A stretch of 64,000 nucleotides of DNA from Brasilonema sp. UFV-L1 (GCF_012912105.1 NZ_QMEA01000010.1:1-64000), one strand, 5' to 3'. Positions 13,860 to 23,425 are shown, counted from the stretch's first letter. Made by a program: numbers and translations. The notes: generated by a model not told the origin, from the letters alone.

Positions 13860-15599
13860 ATGATGAAAAGACGGACATTTCTATCAGCAACTGGTTTGAC
13901 AGGAGCTGCACTACTTGGGTCTCAACTTCTGATTCAATCCAACACTTCGGCAATTGCACAAACATCTGGATATAAAAAGCCCAATATCCTTGTGATTGTC
14001 GTAGACCAACTACGCACTCCACAATGGTTCCCAGCACAAGCTACTCTCGACAATTTTCTAAGCGCGATCGCTCAATTACGAAAGAGTTCTGTCAGCTTCA
14101 CACGGTACTATACAGCAGCAACAGCCTGCACTGCGGCTCGCGGTACATTGGTAACAGGTTTATACTCCCACCAAACGTTTGTGATGGATACACATTTGAA
14201 CGAGGGTGGTGATGGTGGTAGTGTACTCATTAAAGCGCCAGCGCCAAGCCTTAACCCTGGCTTTCCTACCTGGGGAAAACTGTTGCGAACTCACTTTGGT
14301 TACAGTACATGGTGGTTCGGTAAATGGCATTTATCCACCACAGATTCCCTGGAACCCTACGGATTTAGTGGAGGAACTTATCCTTCCCCCAATGGTAATC
14401 CCGGAGAAGGTTTAGCAGTAGACCCTTACATTGTCAACGGCGGTACACCTCCTCAAGGGATTCAAGCCACCCAACAGTTCGCCGAGTGGCTCAATTCCAA
14501 CGGTGCCAAAAATACTCCTTGGTGTACAACCCTCAGCTTAATAAACCCCCATGACATTTCTTGGTATCCCCGTGGGACGGAGCAGATACCAGCAGAAAGC
14601 AACCCGCCAAGTGTCTTCAAAGGTAAGATTCCCAACTTTGAGACTCCCGTCGAGTTAGCGAAAAAGCCCCGGTTGCAAGAAGCATTTCGCCGAGCAACAA
14701 ACATAGGGGCTGGCTTCGTACCACCAAAATTCGGAGAACCCTGGCTGAAACTGTTGGATTCATACCTACTATTCCAACAATTTGTGGACACTCAAATTGG
14801 GAAAGCACTTGATATCTTAGAAAACTCCCCCTATGCCCAAAATACCATCATCGTGTTTACCTCAGACCACGGCGAGTATGGCGGTTCTCACGGGTTGCGC
14901 GGTAAAAGTGGTGCTGTCTATGAAGAAGCAATTAATGTTCCTCTTTACATCAAAGACCCAACTAAACAGTGGGTCTCCACCCCAGGAACAGAACGGACAC
15001 AACTGTGTTCTAGCGTAGATATTGTTCCCCTGTTGCTTACCTTCGCTAGTGGAGATAATAGATGGCGCACCCAACCAGCATTCGAGCATTTAAATACACG
15101 TTTGGATATCGCCCAAATCCTACGCAAACCAAATGCGTCAGGTCGCCCCTACGTTCTTCATACTACAGATGAACTGGTGTTAGAGTTGATAGGCAAACTG
15201 CTAGTTTTAGGCGATACCCCAAATCATGTTATTGGATATCGCACAGACAAAGCGAAACTAGGAGCTTATAACTTCTGGCGTTCTGGCACCATAGATATTG
15301 AAACCAAAGGTATGGAAGCAGAACTTTACAACTACAGTACAGCTTCTGGACAGCAGGAATTAGATAACGTCAGCACCAGTCAACCCAAATTGTACCAACA
15401 ACTTGTTAGCAATCTGTTTAATGACGCTATTCCCAATGAGTTGCGTAAACCTCTACCGACACCAGAACTGCAAGCCATACAACAACAAGCATTAAAAGAC
15501 TATTTGTCCTTCGCCGAGCAGACAACCAAGACAAAAAGCAGGCTGGATAAAACAGATGAACGTCTCGAGGCTTTAAGTGCTGCAATTGCTAATTTGTAG
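13860..15599 (+). CDS. Tat-exported sulfatase-family hydrolase
   Basis: 579 residues. The N-terminus MMKRRTFLSATGLTGAALLG is a twin-arginine signal, so the enzyme is likely folded before export to the periplasm. The catalytic core matches the sulfatase/alkaline-phosphatase fold: KPNILVIVVDQLR supplies the N-terminal metal Asp, Cys90 in ACTAARGTLVTG is the residue converted to formylglycine in this family, and IIVFTSDHGEYGG gives the second metal Asp-His. The motif reads C-T-A-A-R rather than the common C-X-P-X-R, so maturation may need a different enzyme. Likely substrates are sulfated polysaccharides or sulfate esters (family knowledge). No maturase is in the window. The C-terminus ends in a helical segment. 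Confidence 0.85.
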   Translation: MMKRRTFLSATGLTGAALLGSQLLIQSNTSAIAQTSGYKKPNILVIVVDQLRTPQWFPAQATLDNFLSAIAQLRKSSVSFTRYYTAATACTAARGTLVTGLYSHQTFVMDTHLNEGGDGGSVLIKAPAPSLNPGFPTWGKLLRTHFGYSTWWFGKWHLSTTDSLEPYGFSGGTYPSPNGNPGEGLAVDPYIVNGGTPPQGIQATQQFAEWLNSNGAKNTPWCTTLSLINPHDISWYPRGTEQIPAESNPPSVFKGKIPNFETPVELAKKPRLQEAFRRATNIGAGFVPPKFGEPWLKLLDSYLLFQQFVDTQIGKALDILENSPYAQNTIIVFTSDHGEYGGSHGLRGKSGAVYEEAINVPLYIKDPTKQWVSTPGTERTQLCSSVDIVPLLLTFASGDNRWRTQPAFEHLNTRLDIAQILRKPNASGRPYVLHTTDELVLELIGKLLVLGDTPNHVIGYRTDKAKLGAYNFWRSGTIDIETKGMEAELYNYSTASGQQELDNVSTSQPKLYQQLVSNLFNDAIPNELRKPLPTPELQAIQQQALKDYLSFAEQTTKTKSRLDKTDERLEALSAAIANL

Positions 15600-15656
15600 C
15601 TTCACACCTTGAGAGCGGAAAATTTTGGGGGCAAGTAACTGTAATCCAATTCTTGC

Positions 15657-16436
15657 TCACGCTAACGGTACTCGTTTTTCTAATTTCACCTCAAAACGTT
15701 CTCCCGGTTTCGGATCTATCACCCGTGCCAGCAAATTGTTCTTTACAAGTAATGAACGAAATTCCTCAATGCTTCCCTTCGTTTGAACAAAAGAGTTGAG
15801 TAATCCCTCAAAAACCACATCTCCTCCAGCTGCTGTAGATAGCATGACTTGGGGTTGCAACCACTGAGCAACTTCTAAGGCGCATTTATTCCCTTTGATA
15901 ATTGAGCCAACCAAAGGTAAAGCCAAGTCAATCAAAGGAGTGATAACGACATCCACTGAAGCAATTTCTTTAAGTGTGGGGGAATGATTTCCATGAGGCT
16001 CGTAATAGAGAGTAAAATCGCTTTCCAATTCTTTAAGGAGATATCCATTTTCTACCAAAGTTACACCGACTTGTGAGCCAGGAGTTGCTTTAATTTCAAC
16101 GCTTTGATTGAAAACGAAAGTTTCCCCATGAGCGAGTGCTGTGACTTGAGTGTAATTTAACTGCTGTACAACCTTGGCAGCATTGGGAGAAGCTACAACT
16201 GGAATATTGCGATCAAGCCGCTTGAGCGTTGGTGGATGAGCATGGTCTTCCAAACCTTGAGATAGTAAGATTAGATCAATATTCTCTGGTATTAGGCGAT
16301 CATGCGATCGCGAGCCTTTAAAGAACCAATCCTGACCGCCAAAAGTTAACACATCAACTAGCCAAGGATCAAGAAGTATTCGTTGTCCTCCGATTTCAAG
16401 TAGCCAAGAATTGTTGTCTAACCAAGTTAAATACAT
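15657..16436 (-). CDS. Metallo-beta-lactamase-fold protein (UPF0173/UlaG-like)
   Basis: About 259 residues from the ATG ending at 16436; an in-frame ATG at 16457 would add seven residues. MYLTWLDNNSWLLEIGGQRI followed by LLDPWLV is the typical opening of this family. The metal motif H-X-H-X-D-H is degraded: LSQGLEDHAHP keeps only the Asp-His, so catalysis may be altered or lost. VVASPNAAKVV and other fold strands remain. It is the second gene of a minus-strand pair, with the FAD oxidoreductase ending 17-38 nt upstream, and convergent with the sulfatase. Its substrate is unknown. Confidence 0.78.
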   Translation of the reverse strand: MYLTWLDNNSWLLEIGGQRILLDPWLVDVLTFGGQDWFFKGSRSHDRLIPENIDLILLSQGLEDHAHPPTLKRLDRNIPVVASPNAAKVVQQLNYTQVTALAHGETFVFNQSVEIKATPGSQVGVTLVENGYLLKELESDFTLYYEPHGNHSPTLKEIASVDVVITPLIDLALPLVGSIIKGNKCALEVAQWLQPQVMLSTAAGGDVVFEGLLNSFVQTKGSIEEFRSLLVKNNLLARVIDPKPGERFEVKLEKRVPLA

Positions 16437-16473
16437 AAAGTTTTGTAAAGATAACACCTAAATTTATTATGAA

Positions 16474-18051
16474 CTAACCAATGTCCTGAAGCATTTGGAC
16501 ATGCTTGTGTAGTGGTGCGAGTGTATTTGCAGTCATCATCCCACTAGCGGCGACTGCGGGTAAACCAATACCAGGAAAAGTTGAGTCTCCACAACACAAA
16601 AGTCCTGGAATAGGTGTACTAGAACCAGGAAAAAAACCTTTTCCAGCCGGAATTGCTGGACCATATGAACCTCTGTGGCGTCGCAGAAAACGCTCGTGCG
16701 TCAGTGGTGTACCAACCAGTGTGACATCGCAACGCGAGCGAATATCTGGAATGATTCGTTCTAAAGCTTGCCACATAACTTCTGCACGCAACTGCTTTTG
16801 TTGCGCATACTCCTCACTTTTTCGGTTCATTCCTTTCCACAAGTCGTAAGGTTCGTTTCCAGGAGTGTAAACGTGAATGACGTGCTTTTCGGGTGGTGCT
16901 AATGAGGGATCTAAAACCGAGGGAATAGATACCAAGACGACATTTTGAGGAGCTGTTACACCGTTTTCCCAGTTATTAACAACTATATAATGACACGCAA
17001 GGTCGCAACACAATCCTTGTGCATCAATACCTAGATGGAGATGCATAAAACTATCGCACTCAGGTGTTGCTTGTCGCTGTTCCTGAAATTGTTTTGGTAA
17101 GACTCCTTGTGGAAGCAACTTGAGTGTATCCCATACCGATGCATTAGAAATGACTGCTTGACGCGCTTTTATTTGTTTCCCACCACGCAAACCCACACCT
17201 ACCGCACGCTTTTCTTCTACAAAAATTTGCTCAACATGAGCGTTCAACATCAATTGACCCCCGTGGCGTTCCAGTCCCCGTACTAAAGCGTTAACTAAAG
17301 CACCACTCCCACCGATAGGATAGTCAAGCACAACGCCTGGTCGATACCAATCTGCAAACATAAATGCTACCTCTGCGGCGCTGGTTCCATCTGCTGGTAG
17401 TCCGGAGAGAAGAAAACACAGCAAGTCAAGCCAGTTACGTATGAAAGAGTCTTTGATGACACCGTTCATAATTCGGCTAAACGGTCCCGTAAGCTTGGGA
17501 ATATCTGCAATATGTTGGAATAAAGACGGGGCAAATCTGCTTACAGTCATAATCGCGCCAATATCAAAACGCAAGGCTGCTGGTGGTAGTGCAGTTGCAG
17601 CACGCGCTAGTGGTTCCATCACACGCTGTAGTGTACGCCACTCAGCGACAGCTTCATCACCACGAAACCGTTTTAGCACTTCACAAAACTGGTCATCACC
17701 AACTGAGGTGTCAAAATCTCCTTCTGGTAAACAGCATCCCCATGTATTGTAAGTTTTGCAAGGTAACTCCTCACCTATTGCATCTAGCACTTGTCTGAGA
17801 GGATTGGCAGAAGGACTGTAAGATAATCCAGAATAGAGCGATGGACCTGAGTCGAATTGAAATCCATCACGCTCAAAAGCATGCGCCGCACCACCTGGGA
17901 TTGAGTGACTTTCGCAAACTGTGACATCAAAACCATATCGCGCCAGAAGAGCTGCACAGCTTAAACCACCAATACCACTACCAATAACAATAATATCTGT
18001 ATCTTTATTACCTAAGATAGATGCAGTTTCAGAAGAAGTCTGATTTTTCAC
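16474..18051 (-). CDS. FAD-dependent oxidoreductase (phytoene desaturase / carotenoid isomerase / retinol saturase-like)
   Basis: 525 residues. The N-terminal dinucleotide fold DIIVIGSGIGGLSCAALLAR, followed by GFDVTVCESHSIPGGAAHAF, is characteristic of CrtI/CrtISO-type enzymes that desaturate or isomerise carotenoids and related polyenes. The C-terminal FAD motif is present (STPIPGLLCCGDSTFPGIGL). The start is GTG. No transmembrane segment is apparent. It heads a two-gene unit with the metallo-beta-lactamase-like gene. Family membership is solid; whether it is a carotenoid isomerase or acts on another isoprenoid cannot be decided here. Confidence 0.85.
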   Translation of the reverse strand: MKNQTSSETASILGNKDTDIIVIGSGIGGLSCAALLARYGFDVTVCESHSIPGGAAHAFERDGFQFDSGPSLYSGLSYSPSANPLRQVLDAIGEELPCKTYNTWGCCLPEGDFDTSVGDDQFCEVLKRFRGDEAVAEWRTLQRVMEPLARAATALPPAALRFDIGAIMTVSRFAPSLFQHIADIPKLTGPFSRIMNGVIKDSFIRNWLDLLCFLLSGLPADGTSAAEVAFMFADWYRPGVVLDYPIGGSGALVNALVRGLERHGGQLMLNAHVEQIFVEEKRAVGVGLRGGKQIKARQAVISNASVWDTLKLLPQGVLPKQFQEQRQATPECDSFMHLHLGIDAQGLCCDLACHYIVVNNWENGVTAPQNVVLVSIPSVLDPSLAPPEKHVIHVYTPGNEPYDLWKGMNRKSEEYAQQKQLRAEVMWQALERIIPDIRSRCDVTLVGTPLTHERFLRRHRGSYGPAIPAGKGFFPGSSTPIPGLLCCGDSTFPGIGLPAVAASGMMTANTLAPLHKHVQMLQDIG

Positions 18052-19216
18052 TTATCCTATTCCGTGCTAGTCTTTACGCATAATTCAAGCGTATTGTAAC
18101 CTACTGTAACAATTATTAAGAGGCGGCAACAGAATTGCACATTATGCCAAAAACCCGATTATGGTCACCGGGTTTTCAATACTAGAGTGGGGTTATATCC
18201 CCTTCAGCTCATATAGATGTTTAGTTATAAATAATTAGACTTTGGATAAAGAAGTAAACGTAGGATTTTTCTATGTTTTAAGTATTAATACTTGCTGGAC
18301 TCGGAATAATAATTAATTTTGGCTTATTAACATAATATATTATCTGCTTGAAAGGAAACCCGCAGCTTACTATTGTAATTTTTTTTGAAAAAAGTATTAT
18401 TTTATTCTTTTTGATTGAATGTAGTTCAATGATAACCGAGTGCTACACATTCGGGTGCGGAATGTGGGATCCAACATGACTTGTCACCTTTAGCATCCGA
18501 TTGGAATGACTGTACCGTATAGGCTGTGCTTTCTCCTAAACCCTTTGTAATCAAGCTTTTTGAGACTTAACGGGAAAAGTCAGGTTGTGTTTTGTGTTGG
18601 CTTATATTAGGTGGAAAAATGTAACCTGGTAAAATTACTGCCTAAAATAATCGAAGGAAATTGTTGCAATTCAGAAAACAGTATAGTATATTTATCTTAG
18701 GTGATAATACGGAAAAAGCATTTCCTTGGACGATTGTCCGTCATTGGTGCAGTCTCTTGGAAGTAAGCTTATGGGTCTTGCTCTACCTTAGATTCTGTTG
18801 ATTTTCAGTCAACTAGCTTGGTTTCTTGTGTTATTGATTTAATTACTGGGGTTGTTACCTTTACATTTATCTACCCAGGGTTTTTTACATTTACGTCTAC
18901 CTACAGACTACTCTTAGTAGCCAGTGCAAACGAGCATTATAAATCATAAATAGATAATAGATACTGCCTGATCAATTCACTGGAAACAATTTTCTCAATA
19001 CCTTTATATAAAAAGAAAAAATTAAGACATGACTCCTAGGCTTGTCAGGAGTCACTATCATTCAACAGCGCATTATTGATGCGCGGAGTTGGGCTTCGAT
19101 GGTCTTTGTGATCTCAGTCCCTCCAACGTAACCTTTTTTGTCGTGCGTCCACTAATAAGAAGGTCGAATTGCGGAGATAGTGTAACTGAAATTAGAAATA
19201 TTTAAGGGAGATCGAA
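18052..19216. other. 1.16-kb non-coding region before the exopolysaccharide locus
   Basis: I find no supported gene in six frames. It contains a hairpin AAAACCCG (18150-18157) / CGGGTTTT (18169-18176), a near-direct repeat TTTACATTTA followed by TCTACC or CGTCTACC around 18859-18905, and an 8-bp hairpin at 19030-19054. Its size and AT-rich composition suggest a long promoter and leader region for the downstream locus, possibly with a small RNA, but no known RNA family is recognised. Confidence 0.5.
19030..19054. terminator. Hairpin TGACTCCT/AGGAGTCA
   Basis: An 8-bp perfect stem with a 9-nt loop, about 160 nt before the first gene of the exopolysaccharide locus. It has no T-run, so it could be an attenuator-like leader hairpin or a terminator of an upstream small transcript. 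Confidence 0.35.
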
Positions 19217-19627
19217 TTGCACAAAAGGTGTGACAGAAATCGCAAACGTTCAAAGCGACGAGCTATTTATTGTCCAACTCATCAATGCTATCTCAACAGC
19301 ATGAGTCAAAAGTATCCATTGTTTGCTGATCGCGCCGAACAACTACACCAACGGGGAATCAGCAGACAAAAGGCCTTAATGTTAATGGCGAAAAAGACTG
19401 CAATTTCCTTAGACTGTGAATGGTTGGAAGCATTCTGGTGTGAGCAGTGTAATGAATCAAAGTGGTATCACGTCAAAAAGCAGGCTTGCATCTATCACGT
19501 ATCAGTAGCATCACCAGAACTTTGGCGACAAGCAGTGGGCGTCATTCATCTCGAAGGAAATCCTTCGGTTGGTGAGTTTACTCGCCGACATGCACGGAAA
19601 GTTGGATATAACGGCAAGGATCTTTGA
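19217..19627 (+). CDS. Conserved-looking cysteine-rich protein of unknown function
   Basis: 136 residues. The start is TTG at 19217, chosen because AGGGAG lies 6 nt upstream at 19205-19210. The N-terminus is strongly basic (RCDRNRKRSKRRA). Cys/His pairs CPTHQC and CEQC suggest one zinc-binding site. It is followed within 90 nt by the Wzc-like gene and is co-directional with the whole exopolysaccharide locus, so a regulatory or nucleic-acid-binding role in that locus is plausible (inference). I do not recognise a named family. Confidence 0.65.
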   Translation: MHKRCDRNRKRSKRRAIYCPTHQCYLNSMSQKYPLFADRAEQLHQRGISRQKALMLMAKKTAISLDCEWLEAFWCEQCNESKWYHVKKQACIYHVSVASPELWRQAVGVIHLEGNPSVGEFTRRHARKVGYNGKDL

Positions 19628-19644
19628 TTCAGAGGTTGAGTCAG

Positions 19645-19683
19645 TTGCGATAAGCCGGAGGCTTGACGCTGCGCGTATCGCAA
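19645..19683. repeat. Small palindromic repeat
   Basis: TTGCGATA (19645-19652) and TATCGCAA (19676-19683) flank AGCCGGAGGCTTGACGCTGC, a GC-rich repeat type. It overlaps the TTG at 19663 that could extend the Wzc-like reading frame, which argues that this upstream start is not used. Confidence 0.45.
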
Positions 19684-19716
19684 TTGAATGTATCAGTAGG
19701 ATTAATATCTGCTAGT

Positions 19717-21930
19717 ATGGATGATCTATCAAAATTTGAAGAAATTGATTTTCAAAAATATTTGCAGGTTCTGCAACGACGCTGGGTATCTGGGGTAGGA
19801 GTTTTTGGAGCAGTTGTTACCCTTGCATCTTTATATGCACTCTCATTGAAACCTACATATAAGGCAGAGGCAAATCTCCTGATTAAGACGAATCAAACTT
19901 CCTCACTAACAGGGTTAGGGGAAGCTATAGGAGCTATAGGACGGCTTGAATCTTTGGCTTTGACAAACAATCCGTTAGATACTCAGGCAAAAATAGTTGC
20001 ATCTGTTCCAGTTATTGAGGAAACAATTGATTCACTTGCTCTCAAAGATGACAAAGGCAAACGGCTTAAAATCCGAGATTTTACTAAAAGACTTAAAATA
20101 GAAAGTGTAAAAGGAACTGATATCCTGCAAATTTCCTATACAGATAAAAATCCTAAGCTAGCTGCAGAAGTCGTCAACAAAGTTATCGAGATTTATATCA
20201 GGAATAACATAGAGGCGAATCGGGCTGAGACTGCCTCAGCTGGCAAGTTTATTAGTCAGCAGCTTCCCGATACTGAAAACGCCGTAAGAAGAGCAGAGAC
20301 AGCCTTGCGTAGATTCAAAGAGAAAAATAAAGTAATCGCTTTGCAAGAAGAAGCAACTGCATCAGTCAATCGGATTTCCAAGTTAGAAGAGGAAATTTCT
20401 CAAGCCCAAGCTAAACGAGCTGATGCTATTGCTCGCTCGCAAAAGTTACAGAATCAGGCGAAGGTTGATTCACAGCAAGCTGTAACCGTTGCACAGTTGA
20501 GTCAAATACCTGGAACTCAAAAACTACTGGAACAGCTTCAGGAAGCTCAAAGCCAGCTTGCGGTTCAGCAAACCCGTTTACAGCCAGAACACCCTACTAT
20601 TATTAATTTGTCAGAAAAAATTGCTGCTCTTAAGAGCTTGCTACAACAGCGGACAGAGCAGGTTCTTGGCAGCAAACAGCAAGTTAGTATGGGTAATTTA
20701 CAGATTGGAGAACTGCGACAACAGCTAATTCAGGATTTTGCTCGCTCTGAGGCAGAGCGTGTCGGTTTAGAAAGACAAATTACTACACTACATAATGAAA
20801 GATCTGCCTACAAAGAACGAGCAAACATTTTGCCTCAGCTAGAACAGACACAGCGACAGCTTGAGCGGAATCTGAAAGCAGCTCAAACGACTTACGAAAC
20901 TCTTTTGACGAGACTGCAAGAGATCCGGGTAGCAGAGAACCAAAATATTGGAAATGCCCGTGTCATCTCCCCTGCCTTGGTACCCGATCTACCGTCTGGT
21001 TCTCGAAAGAAACTGATTATCGGCGGTGGGGCAGTTGCTGGTATCTTGCTTGGTGTAATTGCTGCCTTCAGTTTAGATTTGATCGACCGCTCGGTTAAGA
21101 CGGTTAAAGAAGCCAGGGAATTATTCCAATACACCCTGCTGGGTGTCATTCCTTCAGTAAGTAGGAGTGGCAAAAAGAGTTATTCTCTTCCCAAAGTGAT
21201 TGGTAGGGATATTCCCCACTTTCCTGTGGGTGATGCATACCAAATGTTGCAAGCGAACTTGAAGTTCTTGAGTTCGGATAAAAAGCCAAAAGCGATTGTG
21301 GTTACGAGTTCCGCCTTCAAAGAGGGAAAGTCTGAGGTGGCTGCAAATTTAGCTGTGGCAATGGCTCAAGTGGGGCGTCGGGTACTGTTGGTGGATGCGG
21401 ATATGCGTCATCCAGTCCAGCATCATGTCTGGGACATGACGAATGCAGTGGGTCTGTCTAATATCATTGTTGATCAACTTCCCATAGATACAGCTGTGCA
21501 GGAAGTCATGCCCAACCTCTACGTTCTTCCCTCTGGAGTTTTGCCTCCTAACCCAGTAGCGCTGCTAGATTCCAAGCGGATGGCTGCATTAGTCGCTTCT
21601 TTTGCACAAGAATACGACTTCGTCATTTTTGATACCCCAACTTTAGCAGGAACAGCGGATGCTGCTGTTTTAAGCAAGCTATCTGACGGCATCTTATTAG
21701 TAGTTCGTCCTGGGGTAAGTGACTATAGCAGTGCCAATGCGGCTAAAGAGTTTCTGAATCAGTCCGGTCAAAATGTTTTGGGCATGGTGATTAACGGCGT
21801 GAACGTGAAACGTGAACCTGACAGCTATTTCTATTACACGAAAGATTCGACTGAGGCAGGTTTTGCACCTGGAAATTCTGTACTTACAGAAATAAATACA
21901 TCAGGGTTTATACGAAAGGAGGATGTTTAA
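19717..21930 (+). CDS. Wzc-like polysaccharide co-polymerase with tyrosine autokinase domain
   Basis: About 737 residues from the ATG at 19717; the frame extends to a TTG at 19663 inside a repeat. The N-terminal Wzz domain has one membrane span (about 25-45 of this start). A long periplasmic coiled coil follows (about 180-420), then a second membrane span (IIGGGAVAGILLGVIAAF) and a cytoplasmic BY-kinase. The kinase has Walker A SSAFKEGKSEVAANLA, A' LLVDADMRHP and B FVIFDTPTL. The P-loop reads A-F-K-E-G-K-S rather than the usual P-x-E-G-K-S/T. The C-terminus has only a short tyrosine group (YFYY). The family controls chain length and export of Wzx/Wzy polysaccharides. The stop codon overlaps a coupled mini-ORF (TAATG). 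Confidence 0.9.
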   Translation: MDDLSKFEEIDFQKYLQVLQRRWVSGVGVFGAVVTLASLYALSLKPTYKAEANLLIKTNQTSSLTGLGEAIGAIGRLESLALTNNPLDTQAKIVASVPVIEETIDSLALKDDKGKRLKIRDFTKRLKIESVKGTDILQISYTDKNPKLAAEVVNKVIEIYIRNNIEANRAETASAGKFISQQLPDTENAVRRAETALRRFKEKNKVIALQEEATASVNRISKLEEEISQAQAKRADAIARSQKLQNQAKVDSQQAVTVAQLSQIPGTQKLLEQLQEAQSQLAVQQTRLQPEHPTIINLSEKIAALKSLLQQRTEQVLGSKQQVSMGNLQIGELRQQLIQDFARSEAERVGLERQITTLHNERSAYKERANILPQLEQTQRQLERNLKAAQTTYETLLTRLQEIRVAENQNIGNARVISPALVPDLPSGSRKKLIIGGGAVAGILLGVIAAFSLDLIDRSVKTVKEARELFQYTLLGVIPSVSRSGKKSYSLPKVIGRDIPHFPVGDAYQMLQANLKFLSSDKKPKAIVVTSSAFKEGKSEVAANLAVAMAQVGRRVLLVDADMRHPVQHHVWDMTNAVGLSNIIVDQLPIDTAVQEVMPNLYVLPSGVLPPNPVALLDSKRMAALVASFAQEYDFVIFDTPTLAGTADAAVLSKLSDGILLVVRPGVSDYSSANAAKEFLNQSGQNVLGMVINGVNVKREPDSYFYYTKDSTEAGFAPGNSVLTEINTSGFIRKEDV

Positions 21931-21995
21931 TGCACAGGCTCACTGTGTATTTACGCTCAAAAAGCAACGATTTCGACAAACTACAACAAATTTGA
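21930..21995 (+). CDS. 21-codon coupling mini-ORF between wzc-like and wzx-like genes
   Basis: ATG at 21930 overlaps the stop of the Wzc-like gene (TAATG) and is preceded by AAAGGAGG at 21915-21922, 7 nt away. The frame encodes MHRLTVYLRSKSNDFDKLQQI and its TGA overlaps the ATG at 21995 of the flippase (TGATG). The flippase ATG has no ribosome site of its own, so this frame may carry ribosomes from one gene to the next. A 21923 start for the flippase is unlikely because it abuts the same Shine-Dalgarno sequence. The sequence arrangement is seen directly; use is inferred. Confidence 0.5.
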   Translation: MHRLTVYLRSKSNDFDKLQQI

Positions 21996-23311
21996 TGCTA
22001 CGTAAGTTCAACATTCAGAAGTTATCAGTTCTCAAATCTAATTCTCGGCTACGTGCGATTATTGCAAATACAGGTTGGCTATTTACTGACCGCATTCTTC
22101 GCATGGGTGTGGGTCTTCTGATTGGAGTCTGGATTGCACGTTACTTAAGAGTGCAGCAGTATGGTCTTTTAAACTACGCAATTGCCTTTGTCTCCCTGTT
22201 CAGTCCATTTGCCACCTTAGGGTTAGACAACGTGGTAGTTCGCGATCTTGTGAGAGACTCATCGCACAGGAAGCAAATTTTAGGAACAACTTTCTGGCTG
22301 AAACTACTTGGTGGAGTTGGCTCTCTATTGTTATCAGTTAGTTTTATCTGTTTGATACGTCAGGATGAAAACTTGACTATCTGGTTAGTAGCAATTTTAG
22401 CAACCGCAGGAATTTTTCAGGCTTTGGACACAATTGATCTTTGGTTTCAGTCTCAAGTGCAATCAAAGTATACAGTAGTTGCTAAAAATACAGCATTTGT
22501 AATCATTACTCTAATCAAAGTCGCTTTGATTAAGATGCATGCATCATTGATTGCTTTCGCTTGGGCGAGTTTGGCAGAGATTGGATTGGGTGCTGTGGGT
22601 TTAGCGATCATTTACAAAGTCAAGGGTCACCCACTATTGGTGCGGGGTTGGAATTTTCCTCTTGCTAAGGCTCTCCTCAAGGAAAGCTGGCCTTACATTT
22701 TTTCCAGTTTAGCCATTCTCATTTACATGAAAATTGATTTAATTATGCTAGGGCAAATGGTTGGAGATAATGCTGTAGGTATTTACTCAGCTGCAACTCG
22801 TATTTCTGAGGTTTGGTATTTTATTCCAACAGCCATCACTTCTTCAGTCTCTCCCTCAATTTATGCAGCAAAGCAAATAAGTGAAGATTTGTATTATCGG
22901 CGCATAGGGCAATTACTTCGTTTGCTGGTATTGCTTTCTCTGGTAATTGCCTTACCAATGACATTCTTGTCAGGAACAATAACTTCTATGCTGTTTGGTA
23001 ATGCTTATGCAGGAGCAGGACCTATTTTGGCAATTCATATCTGGGCTGCGTTGTTCGTCTTTATGGGACTTGCTATATCACCTTGGTTTAATGCTGAGAG
23101 TTTGGCTCACCTTTCTATGTACATAACTTTTATGGGAGCAATTATCAATGTGGTGTTAAATCTATTTCTTATTCCTTCTTACGCTGGACTTGGTGCAGCA
23201 ATTGCTACCGTAATTTCTTACGGCTTTGCCTCATTTTTAAGCAATGTTATTCATCCCAAGACCCGTAAAATATTTAGGCTTCAGATTCAATCTCTTATTA
23301 TGATGCGTTAA
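21995..23311 (+). CDS. Wzx-type polysaccharide flippase
   Basis: About 438 residues with roughly twelve to fourteen hydrophobic helices, of the MATE/O-antigen flippase class. Family-like features include the N-terminal NTGWLFTDRILRMGVGLLIG and the segment RYLRVQQYGLLNYAIAF. It should carry lipid-linked repeat units across the inner membrane for polymerisation. Its start is chosen at 21995 for the reasons given in the mini-ORF entry. It belongs to the exopolysaccharide operon, directly behind the Wzc-like gene. Confidence 0.9.
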   Translation: MLRKFNIQKLSVLKSNSRLRAIIANTGWLFTDRILRMGVGLLIGVWIARYLRVQQYGLLNYAIAFVSLFSPFATLGLDNVVVRDLVRDSSHRKQILGTTFWLKLLGGVGSLLLSVSFICLIRQDENLTIWLVAILATAGIFQALDTIDLWFQSQVQSKYTVVAKNTAFVIITLIKVALIKMHASLIAFAWASLAEIGLGAVGLAIIYKVKGHPLLVRGWNFPLAKALLKESWPYIFSSLAILIYMKIDLIMLGQMVGDNAVGIYSAATRISEVWYFIPTAITSSVSPSIYAAKQISEDLYYRRIGQLLRLLVLLSLVIALPMTFLSGTITSMLFGNAYAGAGPILAIHIWAALFVFMGLAISPWFNAESLAHLSMYITFMGAIINVVLNLFLIPSYAGLGAAIATVISYGFASFLSNVIHPKTRKIFRLQIQSLIMMR

Positions 23312-23425
23312 TCCTGACTTTTCATGGCATGTAGAAAAGACTATTTTGAGGGTTTTCCAAGTGCTTATTTTTTCGTTATACATTCTCATTAATCTATAAA
23401 AGCTGTTTCAAATCAAGTGAAAGTA

